64,000 nucleotides of DNA. It comes from CAZAMB01 sp964501365 (lineage in GTDB: Bacteria; Planctomycetota; Phycisphaerae; UBA1845). Both the position numbers and the translations under genes were made by a program. The stretch covers positions 1 through 64,000 of the forward strand of contig CAZCST010000009.1 of the NCBI GenBank assembly GCA_964501365.1, read 5' to 3'. The notes beneath the pieces were generated by a model. That model saw only the letters and a program-made list of their open reading frames with translations. It did no database searches and was not told the DNA's origin. This document shows positions 42,189 through 49,940 of this stretch, piece by piece. Each line of letters opens with the position of its first letter. Within the stretch, counting starts at the first letter, position 1.

Positions 42189-42433
42189 GATTGCTTGTCC
42201 TGTTCATCCGCGCCTATCAGTGCATGATCCGGCCATTCCTGATTGGCAACTGCAAGTTCCATCCGACGTGCAGCGAATACGCGATCGAGTCCCTGCAAAC
42301 GCACGGCATCATTCGCGGTATGCGTCTGGCGACGTTGCGCGTGCTGAAGTGTCACCCGTTTTCGCCGGGAAGAATTGATCCCGTCCCGCCAACACAGGAC
42401 CCTCATTCCGCCGCCCTTGGTAACGATGTATGA
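42185..42433 (+). CDS. yidD: YidD, membrane protein insertion efficiency factor
   Basis: 82 residues, normal size. The diagnostic CKFHPTCSEYAIESL and RVLKCHPFSPGRIDPVP segments are intact. YidD is an amphipathic inner-membrane-associated protein that assists YidC-dependent insertion. It is usually encoded between rnpA and yidC, but neither is present here. It overlaps both neighbouring genes by four bases, so it is part of a local three-gene operon with two membrane or exported proteins. Confidence 0.95.
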   Translation: MRLLVLFIRAYQCMIRPFLIGNCKFHPTCSEYAIESLQTHGIIRGMRLATLRVLKCHPFSPGRIDPVPPTQDPHSAALGNDV

Positions 42434-42768
42434 AATACAAAACTGCATTTCGACTGGCATTGAAACTGCTTGGACTCTTCTACCTTATCGAAGGGTTCTA
42501 CAGCCTCATTATTCAACTCACATTATCGCTTTCCTCCGCACGGTGGAACAATTACGGGATGTACATCGTATTGGTATTCAAGTTGCTGGTGGGAGGGTAT
42601 CTCTTCTTCGGGGGGAAATGGCTTGTGGACAAAGTGATTCCCGGCAACAGGTCCTACTGTCCGGAGTGTGCGTATGATTTGACCGGCGCGGCGTCTGAGC
42701 GATGTCCGGAATGCGGAACGCCGTTTACGTGGCATGCGGTTAGGCCGGGGAAAATTGCCCCCCCTTAA
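42430..42768 (+). CDS. Small membrane protein with YDLTG zinc ribbon
   Basis: 112 residues. Two membrane helices (about 10-30 and 42-63) and a C-terminal zinc ribbon C-P-E-C-A-Y-D-L-T-G ... C-P-E-C-G. It overlaps yidD by ATGA. The ribbon is nearly the same as in the protein at 13099-13584, though the membrane parts are unrelated. Function unknown. The operon position suggests membrane biogenesis. Confidence 0.75.
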   Translation: MKYKTAFRLALKLLGLFYLIEGFYSLIIQLTLSLSSARWNNYGMYIVLVFKLLVGGYLFFGGKWLVDKVIPGNRSYCPECAYDLTGAASERCPECGTPFTWHAVRPGKIAPP

Positions 42769-42770
42769 TC

Positions 42771-42812
42771 CCCCCTTGGTAAGGGGGAGGCCCGCGCGAA
42801 CTGAAGTTCGCG
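42771..42812. terminator. Two hairpins between convergent genes
   Basis: CCCCCTT-GGT-AAGGGGG (42771-42787) and CGCGAAC-TGAA-GTTCGCG (42795-42812) sit directly between the stops of two convergent genes. They could terminate in both directions. The first shares its core with 40936-40950. Confidence 0.6.
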
Positions 42813-42817
42813 GCTCG

Positions 42818-43570
42818 CTATTCTTTGGCGAGGGCGGTCATGACTTCATCGGAAATGTCGGAGTTGGTGTAGACGGCCTCCACGTCGTCGTGCTCGTCGA
42901 GGGCGTCCATCAGCCGCTTGATCTTGCGGGCGTGGTCCAGTTCAAGGGAAATGGTGTTGTCTGCGACCATGACCAGATCGGCGGACTGCACGGCCAGTCC
43001 GGCCTTTTCCAGATTGGCTTTCACTTCGTGGAAGCGATCGGGCGAACAGGTGATTTCGTGAATTTCCGCCGAGGATTGCACGTCGTCAGCGCCAGCGTCG
43101 AGAGCGATTTCCATCATCTTGTCTTCGCTGGCCGCACTGCTTGGGATGACGATCACACCCTTTTGTGAGAACTGAAATGCGACGCAGTTGGGCGAGCCGA
43201 GGTTGCCGCCGGCCCGTTCGAACACCTTCTTGATTTCGCCTGCGGTTCGGTTGCGATTATCCGTAACGACCTTGCACAAAAATGCGATTCCGCCGGAGCC
43301 GTAGCCCTCGTACATCATCTCTTCGTAATTGGAGCCCTCCAACTCGCCGGTTCCCTTCTTGATCGCCTTTTCAATCGTGTCCTTGGGCATGTTGTCGGCC
43401 TTGGCCTTTTCCACCGCCAGCCGCAGCTTGGGGTTGTCGGCGGGGTTTCCGCCGCCCTGCTTGGCGGCCATGGTTACCGCGCGACCCAGCTTGCTCCATG
43501 ACTTGCCACGCTTGGCGTCCAGAGCCGCCTTCTTATGCTTGATCGTTGACCATTTTGAGTGACCTGACAC
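42818..43570 (-). CDS. yebC: YebC/TACO1 family transcription/translation regulator
   Basis: 250 residues from a GTG at 43570, chosen because the family begins with (A/S)GHSKW and AGGAG lies ten bases upstream; the frame is open further left but not conserved. Signatures: GHSKWSTIKHKK, AVEKAKADNMPKDTIEKAIKKGTGE, YEGYGSGGIAFL, and NRNRTAGEIKKVFERAGGNLG. YebC proteins are ribosome-associated factors that relieve stalling at proline-rich stretches and some act as DNA-binding regulators. Typical length and all domains present. Confidence 0.95.
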   Translation of the reverse strand: MSGHSKWSTIKHKKAALDAKRGKSWSKLGRAVTMAAKQGGGNPADNPKLRLAVEKAKADNMPKDTIEKAIKKGTGELEGSNYEEMMYEGYGSGGIAFLCKVVTDNRNRTAGEIKKVFERAGGNLGSPNCVAFQFSQKGVIVIPSSAASEDKMMEIALDAGADDVQSSAEIHEITCSPDRFHEVKANLEKAGLAVQSADLVMVADNTISLELDHARKIKRLMDALDEHDDVEAVYTNSDISDEVMTALAKE

Positions 43571-43622
43571 GCGCTGCGACTCCTGAATGAATTCCCGCGC
43601 CCTTACGGTCGCGGCTCGGATT

Positions 43623-43639
43623 GGTGGGCAAAGCCCACC
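43623..43639. repeat. GGTGGGC-AAA-GCCCACC hairpin
   Basis: A perfect seven-base stem with an AAA loop, 36 bases after the TPR gene stop and upstream of yebC (both leftward). It may be a terminator hairpin or a dispersed repeat. Confidence 0.5.
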
Positions 43640-43674
43640 CTGCCTATGGGCCAATATGGCGGGGACGGCCCACG

Positions 43675-46600
43675 CTATTTTGGTTCCCCTACACTCTTCG
43701 GTGGGGACTCGCCGGCGAGCGGAGCGACTTTTGGACCTTCGCTCGTCGATGCGTCATCGATCTTTTGTTTTGTCATCCGGCTGACGCGCCGCTCATCGTC
43801 ATTGGTCAACTCGGCTTCGGTGCGGTCCTTGATAAGCTCCACCGCGGTGTTCCAATGAGCCTTGGCCTGATCGCGGCGACCCATCCGCCATTGCGCATCG
43901 CCCAGGTGATCAAAAATCACGGGATCTTCTCCGCCGCGAACGCGATTGGCACGACGCAGCCACGTCGCAGCGCCCTCAAAATCACCTTTCTTGTACAGGA
44001 GCCAGCCAAACGTGTCGAGATAAGCCGCCTGACGCGGAATCCGGCCCAGGGAATATACGATGAGCTTTTCGGCCTCATCGATCTTGATACCCCGATCGAT
44101 CCATGAATAGGCGATGTCGTTGTTGAGCGACTCGGTGTTGGCACGCTGAGGCAGGGCCGCCTGAAGTACGGCCACTGCTTCATCCTCGCGGCCCTGAAGG
44201 CGAAATAATGTGGACTGCCGGGCAAGAAGATCAAGGCGAAACATGGGATCGGGATTGTTCCGCATCAGCTCATCCAGAAGCTGCTGCGCGTCGTTGAATC
44301 GTTTGGCATTACCCAGCGCGCTGATGCGGGCGAGGCGCAACATCTCCAGCCGATCCTGCAACTTCTCCAGCGAATACGGCTCATTGGGCAGGCGGGCACG
44401 ACGCTCATCCGTAAGCTGATCCGATGGCGGAAGGCGGGAGGGATCGCCGCCCAGCCGGGCGACAGTGGTGGCCTCATCGGAAAGCTCCTCAATCCACTGG
44501 GCGCTCGCCTCGAAACGACCCGAGGCGGCCAAGATTGAATATTTCATGTTTTGAAACAATTCGCGGCGGGAGGTTTTCAGCAGCCAGGTGTCAATCAAGT
44601 CCAGCGCCTCATCCACTCGCTGGGCACGTGATATTACCTGGGCCAGCGCCAATACGAGCCGATCGTTTTGCGGATCTTCAGCAAACCACTGCACGATGTA
44701 CTGTTCGGCACGAATGAACTGTCTTGCATCCAGAAGCGTATCCAGCAAACGATCGCGGACACCGGTGTTTTCAGGAGCCTGTGCGACGAGTGATTCATAG
44801 GATCGTACGGCGTCGTCGTACCTGCGCTGGCGGACGTATTCCATCGCCAACCGCTGGGCCCACTCTCCCTTGGGGTCGTCTTTTGCCCAGTCCTGGAACA
44901 AGGCAATGGCCTCGTCCCGGCGGCCGGCTTCTCGCAGAGTTTCGACTAGCGTCTCTCGATACTCGTTGCGCCGCGCGGGTTCCAGGTCGGCCCGGGCCTC
45001 CTGCTCCTGCGCAATCTTGATCGCACGATCGAACTGCTCCAGCAGGCTGTACATTCCCACCAGCATTCGCCGCCAGACGTGGCGATTGGGTCGGCAGTGC
45101 AACATCTGCTCCAATCCTTCGGCGACCTTGTCGAAATGAAGCTGGTGCTGCTCTGCTCGCAGAATTCCCAGCATCGAGTCTTCATCATCTGGATCAAGCT
45201 GCACGGCCTTGTCGTAGTATTCGCGGGCCTTTTGCGGATCTGTATCTTCATATGACTCCGCAACAGCCGCCCATGCTGGCGCGTCCGGGCCACCCTGTTC
45301 GATTGCTTCGAGCAGGACCCGACGACGCTCGACCGCGTTGGCCACCAGCGCCTCTTCGAGCACGATCCGGCACCGCGCCTTCGTCGTGGCCTTGGTGGAA
45401 ATCTTTTGAAGGTCCAGATATTCCTGTCGGGCCGCGTCTCTCTTGCCGTCTTCGAGCAAGGTCAGCGCCAAGAGCTCGCGGGCAGGCTCGTGGGTCTGTC
45501 GGATGTCGAGGAGGCTGCGGAGCTGTCGCTGGGCCTGGAGCGTTTTTTTCGACCGATGGTACACATTGGCAAGAGCGTACATGGAATTGACATCGGCGCG
45601 GTTAAGCTGAATCGCGGCGCGATAGTAAAGTTCGGCCTTGTCCACATCGTCCAAACGATCGTAAATCTGCCCCAATGCACGTTCCAGCCGGGCATCTTCC
45701 GGTACGTCAGGATCGAGTCGCGAGGCGAACTCCTTGGCGCTCTCCAGGTCGCATTTGCGCACCAGCAACTCGGCGAGGGCTGCGCGGGCCGGAACAAACT
45801 TCGCATCCAAGGCCAGCGATTGTCGCAGAACCCGCTCGGCGTCGTCGAATCGCTGCGCGTCGACCGCCACCCTGCCGACGAGATACAGATAGAACTTGTC
45901 CGACGAATCCGAGGCGCAGGATGAAATGATTCCATTGACTGCATCGGGCGTGGCGCGGACCGCATCGAGGATGGACTCAACTTCCTGTTCACGCTGCGGT
46001 TCGCTGCGAAGCTTGTCTGCCGAAAGCCGGATGGCTTCATTCCAATGTTTGGTCCGTACGAGCAGGTCGAGTTGCGTCTGCCGGATCGCTGCGTTATCCG
46101 GATTTCGGGAAAGAAATTCCGCGAGCATGGCGGAGGCCTCGTCGATGCGATTGATCTCGATGAGCGCCTGGGCAAGACGGTTCGCAATTTTGGCCGAATC
46201 GGGATTGGTCCTGGCCCGGGATCGCAAGTCCTCGATCATCAGATCGGTCTGTCCGGCCTTCTTGCGAATATCCATCAACAAATCGAGCATTGGCTCGTCG
46301 TCAGACTGGATGGCGGCGATCGCAGCGGCGGCCTGCTCCGGATGGTTGGCCGCCAGAAGAAGTTTCGCGTAACGAACCTGAAGTTCCGCGTCGGCCGGCG
46401 ACTTTTCCACGATGGGCCGCAGCACAACGGCCGCCTCGTCGAAGCGCCCAAGCTTTTCGAGAATATCCGCCTTTGACTGCTCCATCGATCCGCGGCGCGT
46501 CATCAAGAGCGAAGCCAGTTCGCTGCGCGCCGGCGGAGTCGCCTTCGCCGACACGCGTCCGAAGGTTTCATATTGCTCGATTGCGGCGCTGAGATACCCC

Positions 46601-47223
46601 TCTGCGGCAAGCATTTCCGCAAGATGAAAGTGAACCAGGGCTGCGATCTCGGGGTCGGCGGCGAACTCCGGGCACACCGTCGCCGTTCGCAGTTCCTTTA
46701 TCGCTCCCGGACGATCGCCAGCAGCGGCCAGACAGCGCCCAAGAATGTAATGACCGATGACCGACTGTGGATTTCCATCGATGGCCAGACCGGCGCTGGT
46801 CTTGGCGCGTTCAAGATTGCCCGCCTGCCAGTGAAGCATGGCGAGACTGGCATGAATTTCGGGATGGCCCGGGGCATAACGAAGCGCCCGTTCGAGTTCC
46901 AGAGACGCCTCCGTAAATCGTTGCTCGGCGATCAACTTGCGCGAGGCCGCGATTGGTTCGACAGCCCGATCGGGTAATGGAGCAAGATCGCCATTGTTTT
47001 TTGGCTTTTCAATTTGCGGGGGAACATCAGCAAACTTGAGGAATGCACGGGAGCGGTCCAACTCAGCGGGAACTGTTGCTCCGCCACCGGCCTTCGACGG
47101 CGCATCCGCTTTCGCAGGCGGGGAGGCCGCACAGCTCAGCGCCGAAACCGACAAGCAAAACAATGCCAGGCCAATTTGCCCCATCCAGGAAGACGAATAG
47201 CGAGCGTTTGCATTTTGATTCAC
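43675..47223 (-). CDS. Large exported TPR-repeat protein
   Basis: 1182 residues, starting at a GTG with GGGGGTGA upstream. Signal peptide about 14-33 (QIGLALFCLSVSALSCA). About 25-30 TPR-like units run from residue 75 to about 1140, e.g. FTEASLELERALRYAPGHPEIHASLAM and EYYDKAVQLDPDDEDSMLG. The C-terminus is a charged, disordered tail. Such long TPR solenoids are scaffolds for secretion or cell-wall assemblies. It follows the HhH gene by 15 bases and belongs to the nusA-infB-rbfA transcription unit. No enzymatic domain was found. Confidence 0.88.
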   Translation of the reverse strand: MNQNANARYSSSWMGQIGLALFCLSVSALSCAASPPAKADAPSKAGGGATVPAELDRSRAFLKFADVPPQIEKPKNNGDLAPLPDRAVEPIAASRKLIAEQRFTEASLELERALRYAPGHPEIHASLAMLHWQAGNLERAKTSAGLAIDGNPQSVIGHYILGRCLAAAGDRPGAIKELRTATVCPEFAADPEIAALVHFHLAEMLAAEGYLSAAIEQYETFGRVSAKATPPARSELASLLMTRRGSMEQSKADILEKLGRFDEAAVVLRPIVEKSPADAELQVRYAKLLLAANHPEQAAAAIAAIQSDDEPMLDLLMDIRKKAGQTDLMIEDLRSRARTNPDSAKIANRLAQALIEINRIDEASAMLAEFLSRNPDNAAIRQTQLDLLVRTKHWNEAIRLSADKLRSEPQREQEVESILDAVRATPDAVNGIISSCASDSSDKFYLYLVGRVAVDAQRFDDAERVLRQSLALDAKFVPARAALAELLVRKCDLESAKEFASRLDPDVPEDARLERALGQIYDRLDDVDKAELYYRAAIQLNRADVNSMYALANVYHRSKKTLQAQRQLRSLLDIRQTHEPARELLALTLLEDGKRDAARQEYLDLQKISTKATTKARCRIVLEEALVANAVERRRVLLEAIEQGGPDAPAWAAVAESYEDTDPQKAREYYDKAVQLDPDDEDSMLGILRAEQHQLHFDKVAEGLEQMLHCRPNRHVWRRMLVGMYSLLEQFDRAIKIAQEQEARADLEPARRNEYRETLVETLREAGRRDEAIALFQDWAKDDPKGEWAQRLAMEYVRQRRYDDAVRSYESLVAQAPENTGVRDRLLDTLLDARQFIRAEQYIVQWFAEDPQNDRLVLALAQVISRAQRVDEALDLIDTWLLKTSRRELFQNMKYSILAASGRFEASAQWIEELSDEATTVARLGGDPSRLPPSDQLTDERRARLPNEPYSLEKLQDRLEMLRLARISALGNAKRFNDAQQLLDELMRNNPDPMFRLDLLARQSTLFRLQGREDEAVAVLQAALPQRANTESLNNDIAYSWIDRGIKIDEAEKLIVYSLGRIPRQAAYLDTFGWLLYKKGDFEGAATWLRRANRVRGGEDPVIFDHLGDAQWRMGRRDQAKAHWNTAVELIKDRTEAELTNDDERRVSRMTKQKIDDASTSEGPKVAPLAGESPPKSVGEPK

Positions 47224-47238
47224 GGATCACCCCCAATC

Positions 47239-47901
47239 TTACTTGGTTGCTGCACGTTTTTTGGATTTTGCGGGGGCCGATTTCTTGGCGGTGGAAGCCT
47301 TCGCAGAACCCAGCGAACCGACCATCAGGCTGAAAGCCTTTCCGTCCGCCGCCGGAATATTGCGCTCAAGGAACGCCTGGACTTCGGCGCGAGTCGCCGT
47401 GGGATGCACCAGATCGGCCCCTCGCAGTGTGCCAAGAACTTGATTCCACACAGGAATCGCGTGCCCTCCGAGACTCCACAGTACAACGTAGGCAACCGCA
47501 TATTCATCCATGCCCTTAAGCGTTTCAAGGTATTGCCGGGCCTCGCGCCGACCCAATGATTTGAGCCGTTCCAGGGAAACACTGTTCTCGCGATCGTAGA
47601 TGGCATTCAAGGCGTCGAGCAGATTCTGGCTGCGGCGCAGCGATTCGGCGCCGGTGTCTCCCAGCAATTCAGCGACCTCGTGAACGTTGGACACACGAAT
47701 CTCGTTCCAATCGACCACGACGCTCTTGGCCTTGTTGACCTGTCGCTGCGCGCGCTCTGGGCCGTTGTCGCTGCCCAGGATACCCAGCGCCAGGCAATCA
47801 ATCGGGTCACCCGGTTCGGGAATTTCTGCCGCGCTTATGCTGTGCTTCACCTTTGCGTATGCTTTCTTCAGGCGGTCGGCGTGCCGCGTACCGTCTTTCA
47901 T
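47239..47901 (-). CDS. Endonuclease III-like HhH protein lacking the catalytic residues
   Basis: 220 residues. The fold pattern of the HhH-GPD superfamily is present, but the helix-hairpin-helix (LKGMDEYAVAYVV, 128-140) has Tyr134 where endonuclease III has its catalytic Lys. The VDTH motif is replaced by VWNQ (151-154), so the catalytic Asp is lost too. The C-terminal Fe-S cysteines are absent, and the tail is Lys/Ala-rich. It probably binds DNA or RNA without glycosylase activity. The start overlaps the rbfA stop (ATGA), placing it in the translation-factor operon. Confidence 0.75.
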   Translation of the reverse strand: MKDGTRHADRLKKAYAKVKHSISAAEIPEPGDPIDCLALGILGSDNGPERAQRQVNKAKSVVVDWNEIRVSNVHEVAELLGDTGAESLRRSQNLLDALNAIYDRENSVSLERLKSLGRREARQYLETLKGMDEYAVAYVVLWSLGGHAIPVWNQVLGTLRGADLVHPTATRAEVQAFLERNIPAADGKAFSLMVGSLGSAKASTAKKSAPAKSKKRAATK

Positions 47902-48347
47902 GCCACTCCCTCCGCGTCCCCGTCGCCGCCCTCTTCATTGCTCATATTTAAGCCACCGTCGGATTGCTCCGATGGCTTCCCCTGTGATTCGTACAAATGG
48001 GGCTCCCGCAGACGATTCTCGTCCAGCAACGCCATTGTCTCCCGCACCTTCCGGGCGACCTCGTCCAACTCGAATCGAAGCTCCGGACACTGCCTCATTT
48101 CGACCTGCTCGGCCACGAGATGTTGAACGAAGCCGCGCGCATGCTGAAGCGCCGCCAGCGACCTCCGCTCCACGGACGCATCGCCAACCACGGTGAAAAA
48201 AACCGTGGCGATGGACAAGTCGCCGCTGACGGTCACCCGGCTCACCGTGGTCAGCGGGGCCAGGCGCGGGTCGTTGATTTTTCGGGCGATGGCCTCGCTT
48301 ACAATCATCTTGATCGCCTCGGCCAGCCGCTCCTTTCGAAACCTCAT
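47898..48347 (-). CDS. rbfA: Ribosome-binding factor A
   Basis: 149 residues from the ATG at 48347. The KH-like RbfA core (about 1-110) has RKERLAEAIKMIVSEAIARKINDPRL and SIATVFFTVVGD. It is followed by RFELDEVARKVRETMALLDE and an acidic Gly-rich tail specific to this organism. RbfA binds the 5' end of 16S rRNA and helps 30S maturation. It lies downstream of infB as in most bacteria, separated by a membrane-protein gene and DUF503. Confidence 0.93.
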   Translation of the reverse strand: MRFRKERLAEAIKMIVSEAIARKINDPRLAPLTTVSRVTVSGDLSIATVFFTVVGDASVERRSLAALQHARGFVQHLVAEQVEMRQCPELRFELDEVARKVRETMALLDENRLREPHLYESQGKPSEQSDGGLNMSNEEGGDGDAEGVA

Positions 48348-48379
48348 CGTTGCACCCCGCAATGCCGGCCAATCTGCCG

Positions 48380-48661
48380 TCAAAACGTCTCGCACTCGTA
48401 ATCCAGCAGGGACAGCCCTATCGAACTTCTCAGGGCGTCCACAATCTGATCCAGCACGGACTGAATCCCACGGGCACTATTTCCCACCACGGCGAACCCC
48501 AGCTTGCATCGCTTGGGTGAATCGCCGTAACCCACTTCGTTTACCGACACGTTGAACTTGTTCTTGATCCGCTCCTTCGCACTGAGCACCACCTGCCGCT
48601 TGTCCTTCAGCGTACGGGCATCATAGATCGCCAGGTCCGCCGTCATCACACCCACGATCAC
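48380..48661 (-). CDS. DUF503 (YlxP-like) protein
   Basis: 93 residues starting at a GTG within a GTGA overlap. The DUF503 pattern is clear: VGVMTADLAIYDARTLKDKRQVVLSAKERIKNKFNVSVNEV, then CKLGFAVVGN. YlxP-type proteins accompany nusA-infB-rbfA in many phyla and have been linked to RNA processing or ribosome assembly, but the biochemical role is not settled. 32 bases separate it from rbfA. Confidence 0.92.
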   Translation of the reverse strand: MIVGVMTADLAIYDARTLKDKRQVVLSAKERIKNKFNVSVNEVGYGDSPKRCKLGFAVVGNSARGIQSVLDQIVDALRSSIGLSLLDYECETF

Positions 48662-49815
48662 GATCCACCCTCGCGGATCACCTTCGTCGTAAAGGATCCG
48701 TCACAAATATCAATCTTGAAAACCCGGATTTTTCCATCTTTCGTGGCGTAGGGAATCGCTCCGATTCGAGATAATGAATCCATGATCGTTTGCCTGTCCG
48801 CCGTGGGCACATCGTGGAAATTCAGTTCGTTCCACACCAGTTTTTCGTCAAATCCATAACGTTTCGCAGTCGGAATGTACCCATGCAATAGCGGCTCCAC
48901 GGAAAATGACCTGTCGCCGCCCTTGCCCAGACGAGGCAAAAATAACGCCCGCACGCCAGTCGAACGGCCCGCCTGCACGCGCACACCACGATACTGCCGT
49001 ACAAAGTAGGTCTGTTCGCCATCGTCCGCCACGAAGGTATTGTTTGCCTCGTCGGGGAGGAAGTAGTCTTCCTGCAACTGTCTACGCTGCGCATCCGAGG
49101 CCGAAAGCACTTTCTTACGAAAAAGCACGTAATCCTCATACCCCGGCAGTGCCTGGTCGTTCAGACCAAGATCCGTCCAGGGAAGAGCAACCTCCACGAC
49201 GTAATTCCCGTCAGGCATGCGAGGAAACGCGCCGTCGGTACGAATGGAGTTCACTCCCTGAACCAGAAAAATACGCCCGGACTTTGGCGCCTTGGATTCT
49301 TCTATGGCAAAGGCCCGTGCTCCGGTGGGAACCGACGCCACATAAAGTCCCGCGAGCGTACGATTGCTGAGGAGTCCCCGATCGGATTCCCGTGCAGGCT
49401 TGTTGGGCTCGGATTTCGGTTCTCCGGGCGTCGTATCGGTCACACCGCCACCCGCCATGCGGCGCGCCAGCTCTTCTTCGGACCGGAACATGGGAAGCAC
49501 GAACTTTTGAGCCACGACCACAATAATGCTGACCAGCAAGGCGAAATAACAGAGTCGGATCACAATCCCAAATGGATTGCCATCTTCGCCGGGCTTGGTT
49601 TGTCGTTTAGGAATCTTGAGCTTCTTGCGCCATTTGCGCGGGCGCGACTCCTCCGGGCCCTGTGCCGGAACCTCATTGAATAGGAAATCGAGGTTGCCGG
49701 CCGCGGGATCGGGGACAGCAACCGTCTTCCCGCAGTACGAGCATCGCACCGCCCCGCCCGCGTCTTCGTCACGGGCACGAACTGTGTGACCACAATTCGC
49801 TTTGAATTCAATCAT
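48658..49815 (-). CDS. Membrane protein with N-terminal zinc ribbon, unknown function
   Basis: 385 residues. An N-terminal ribbon (about 8-34) has C-G-H and C-S-Y-C-G. A basic linker follows (about 55-85). One membrane helix lies at about 85-107. The exported domain (about 145-385) is of mixed alpha/beta type with GRIFLVQGVNSIRTDG and VVEVALPW. It overlaps DUF503 by four bases and follows infB by 125 bases. No enzyme signature was recognised. A membrane-linked partner of the translation operon is possible. Confidence 0.75.
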   Translation of the reverse strand: MIEFKANCGHTVRARDEDAGGAVRCSYCGKTVAVPDPAAGNLDFLFNEVPAQGPEESRPRKWRKKLKIPKRQTKPGEDGNPFGIVIRLCYFALLVSIIVVVAQKFVLPMFRSEEELARRMAGGGVTDTTPGEPKSEPNKPARESDRGLLSNRTLAGLYVASVPTGARAFAIEESKAPKSGRIFLVQGVNSIRTDGAFPRMPDGNYVVEVALPWTDLGLNDQALPGYEDYVLFRKKVLSASDAQRRQLQEDYFLPDEANNTFVADDGEQTYFVRQYRGVRVQAGRSTGVRALFLPRLGKGGDRSFSVEPLLHGYIPTAKRYGFDEKLVWNELNFHDVPTADRQTIMDSLSRIGAIPYATKDGKIRVFKIDICDGSFTTKVIREGGS

Positions 49816-49940
49816 GGAACATCAGAGGAAAGGGTATAGGGTAATAGGGGATAGAGTCAGGAGTTCCGGGACCGACGTGTCTTCGTGCGTATGTTGCAGC
49901 GCAGACACTTGGCCCCTATTTCCTGTACCCTAAACCCTGT

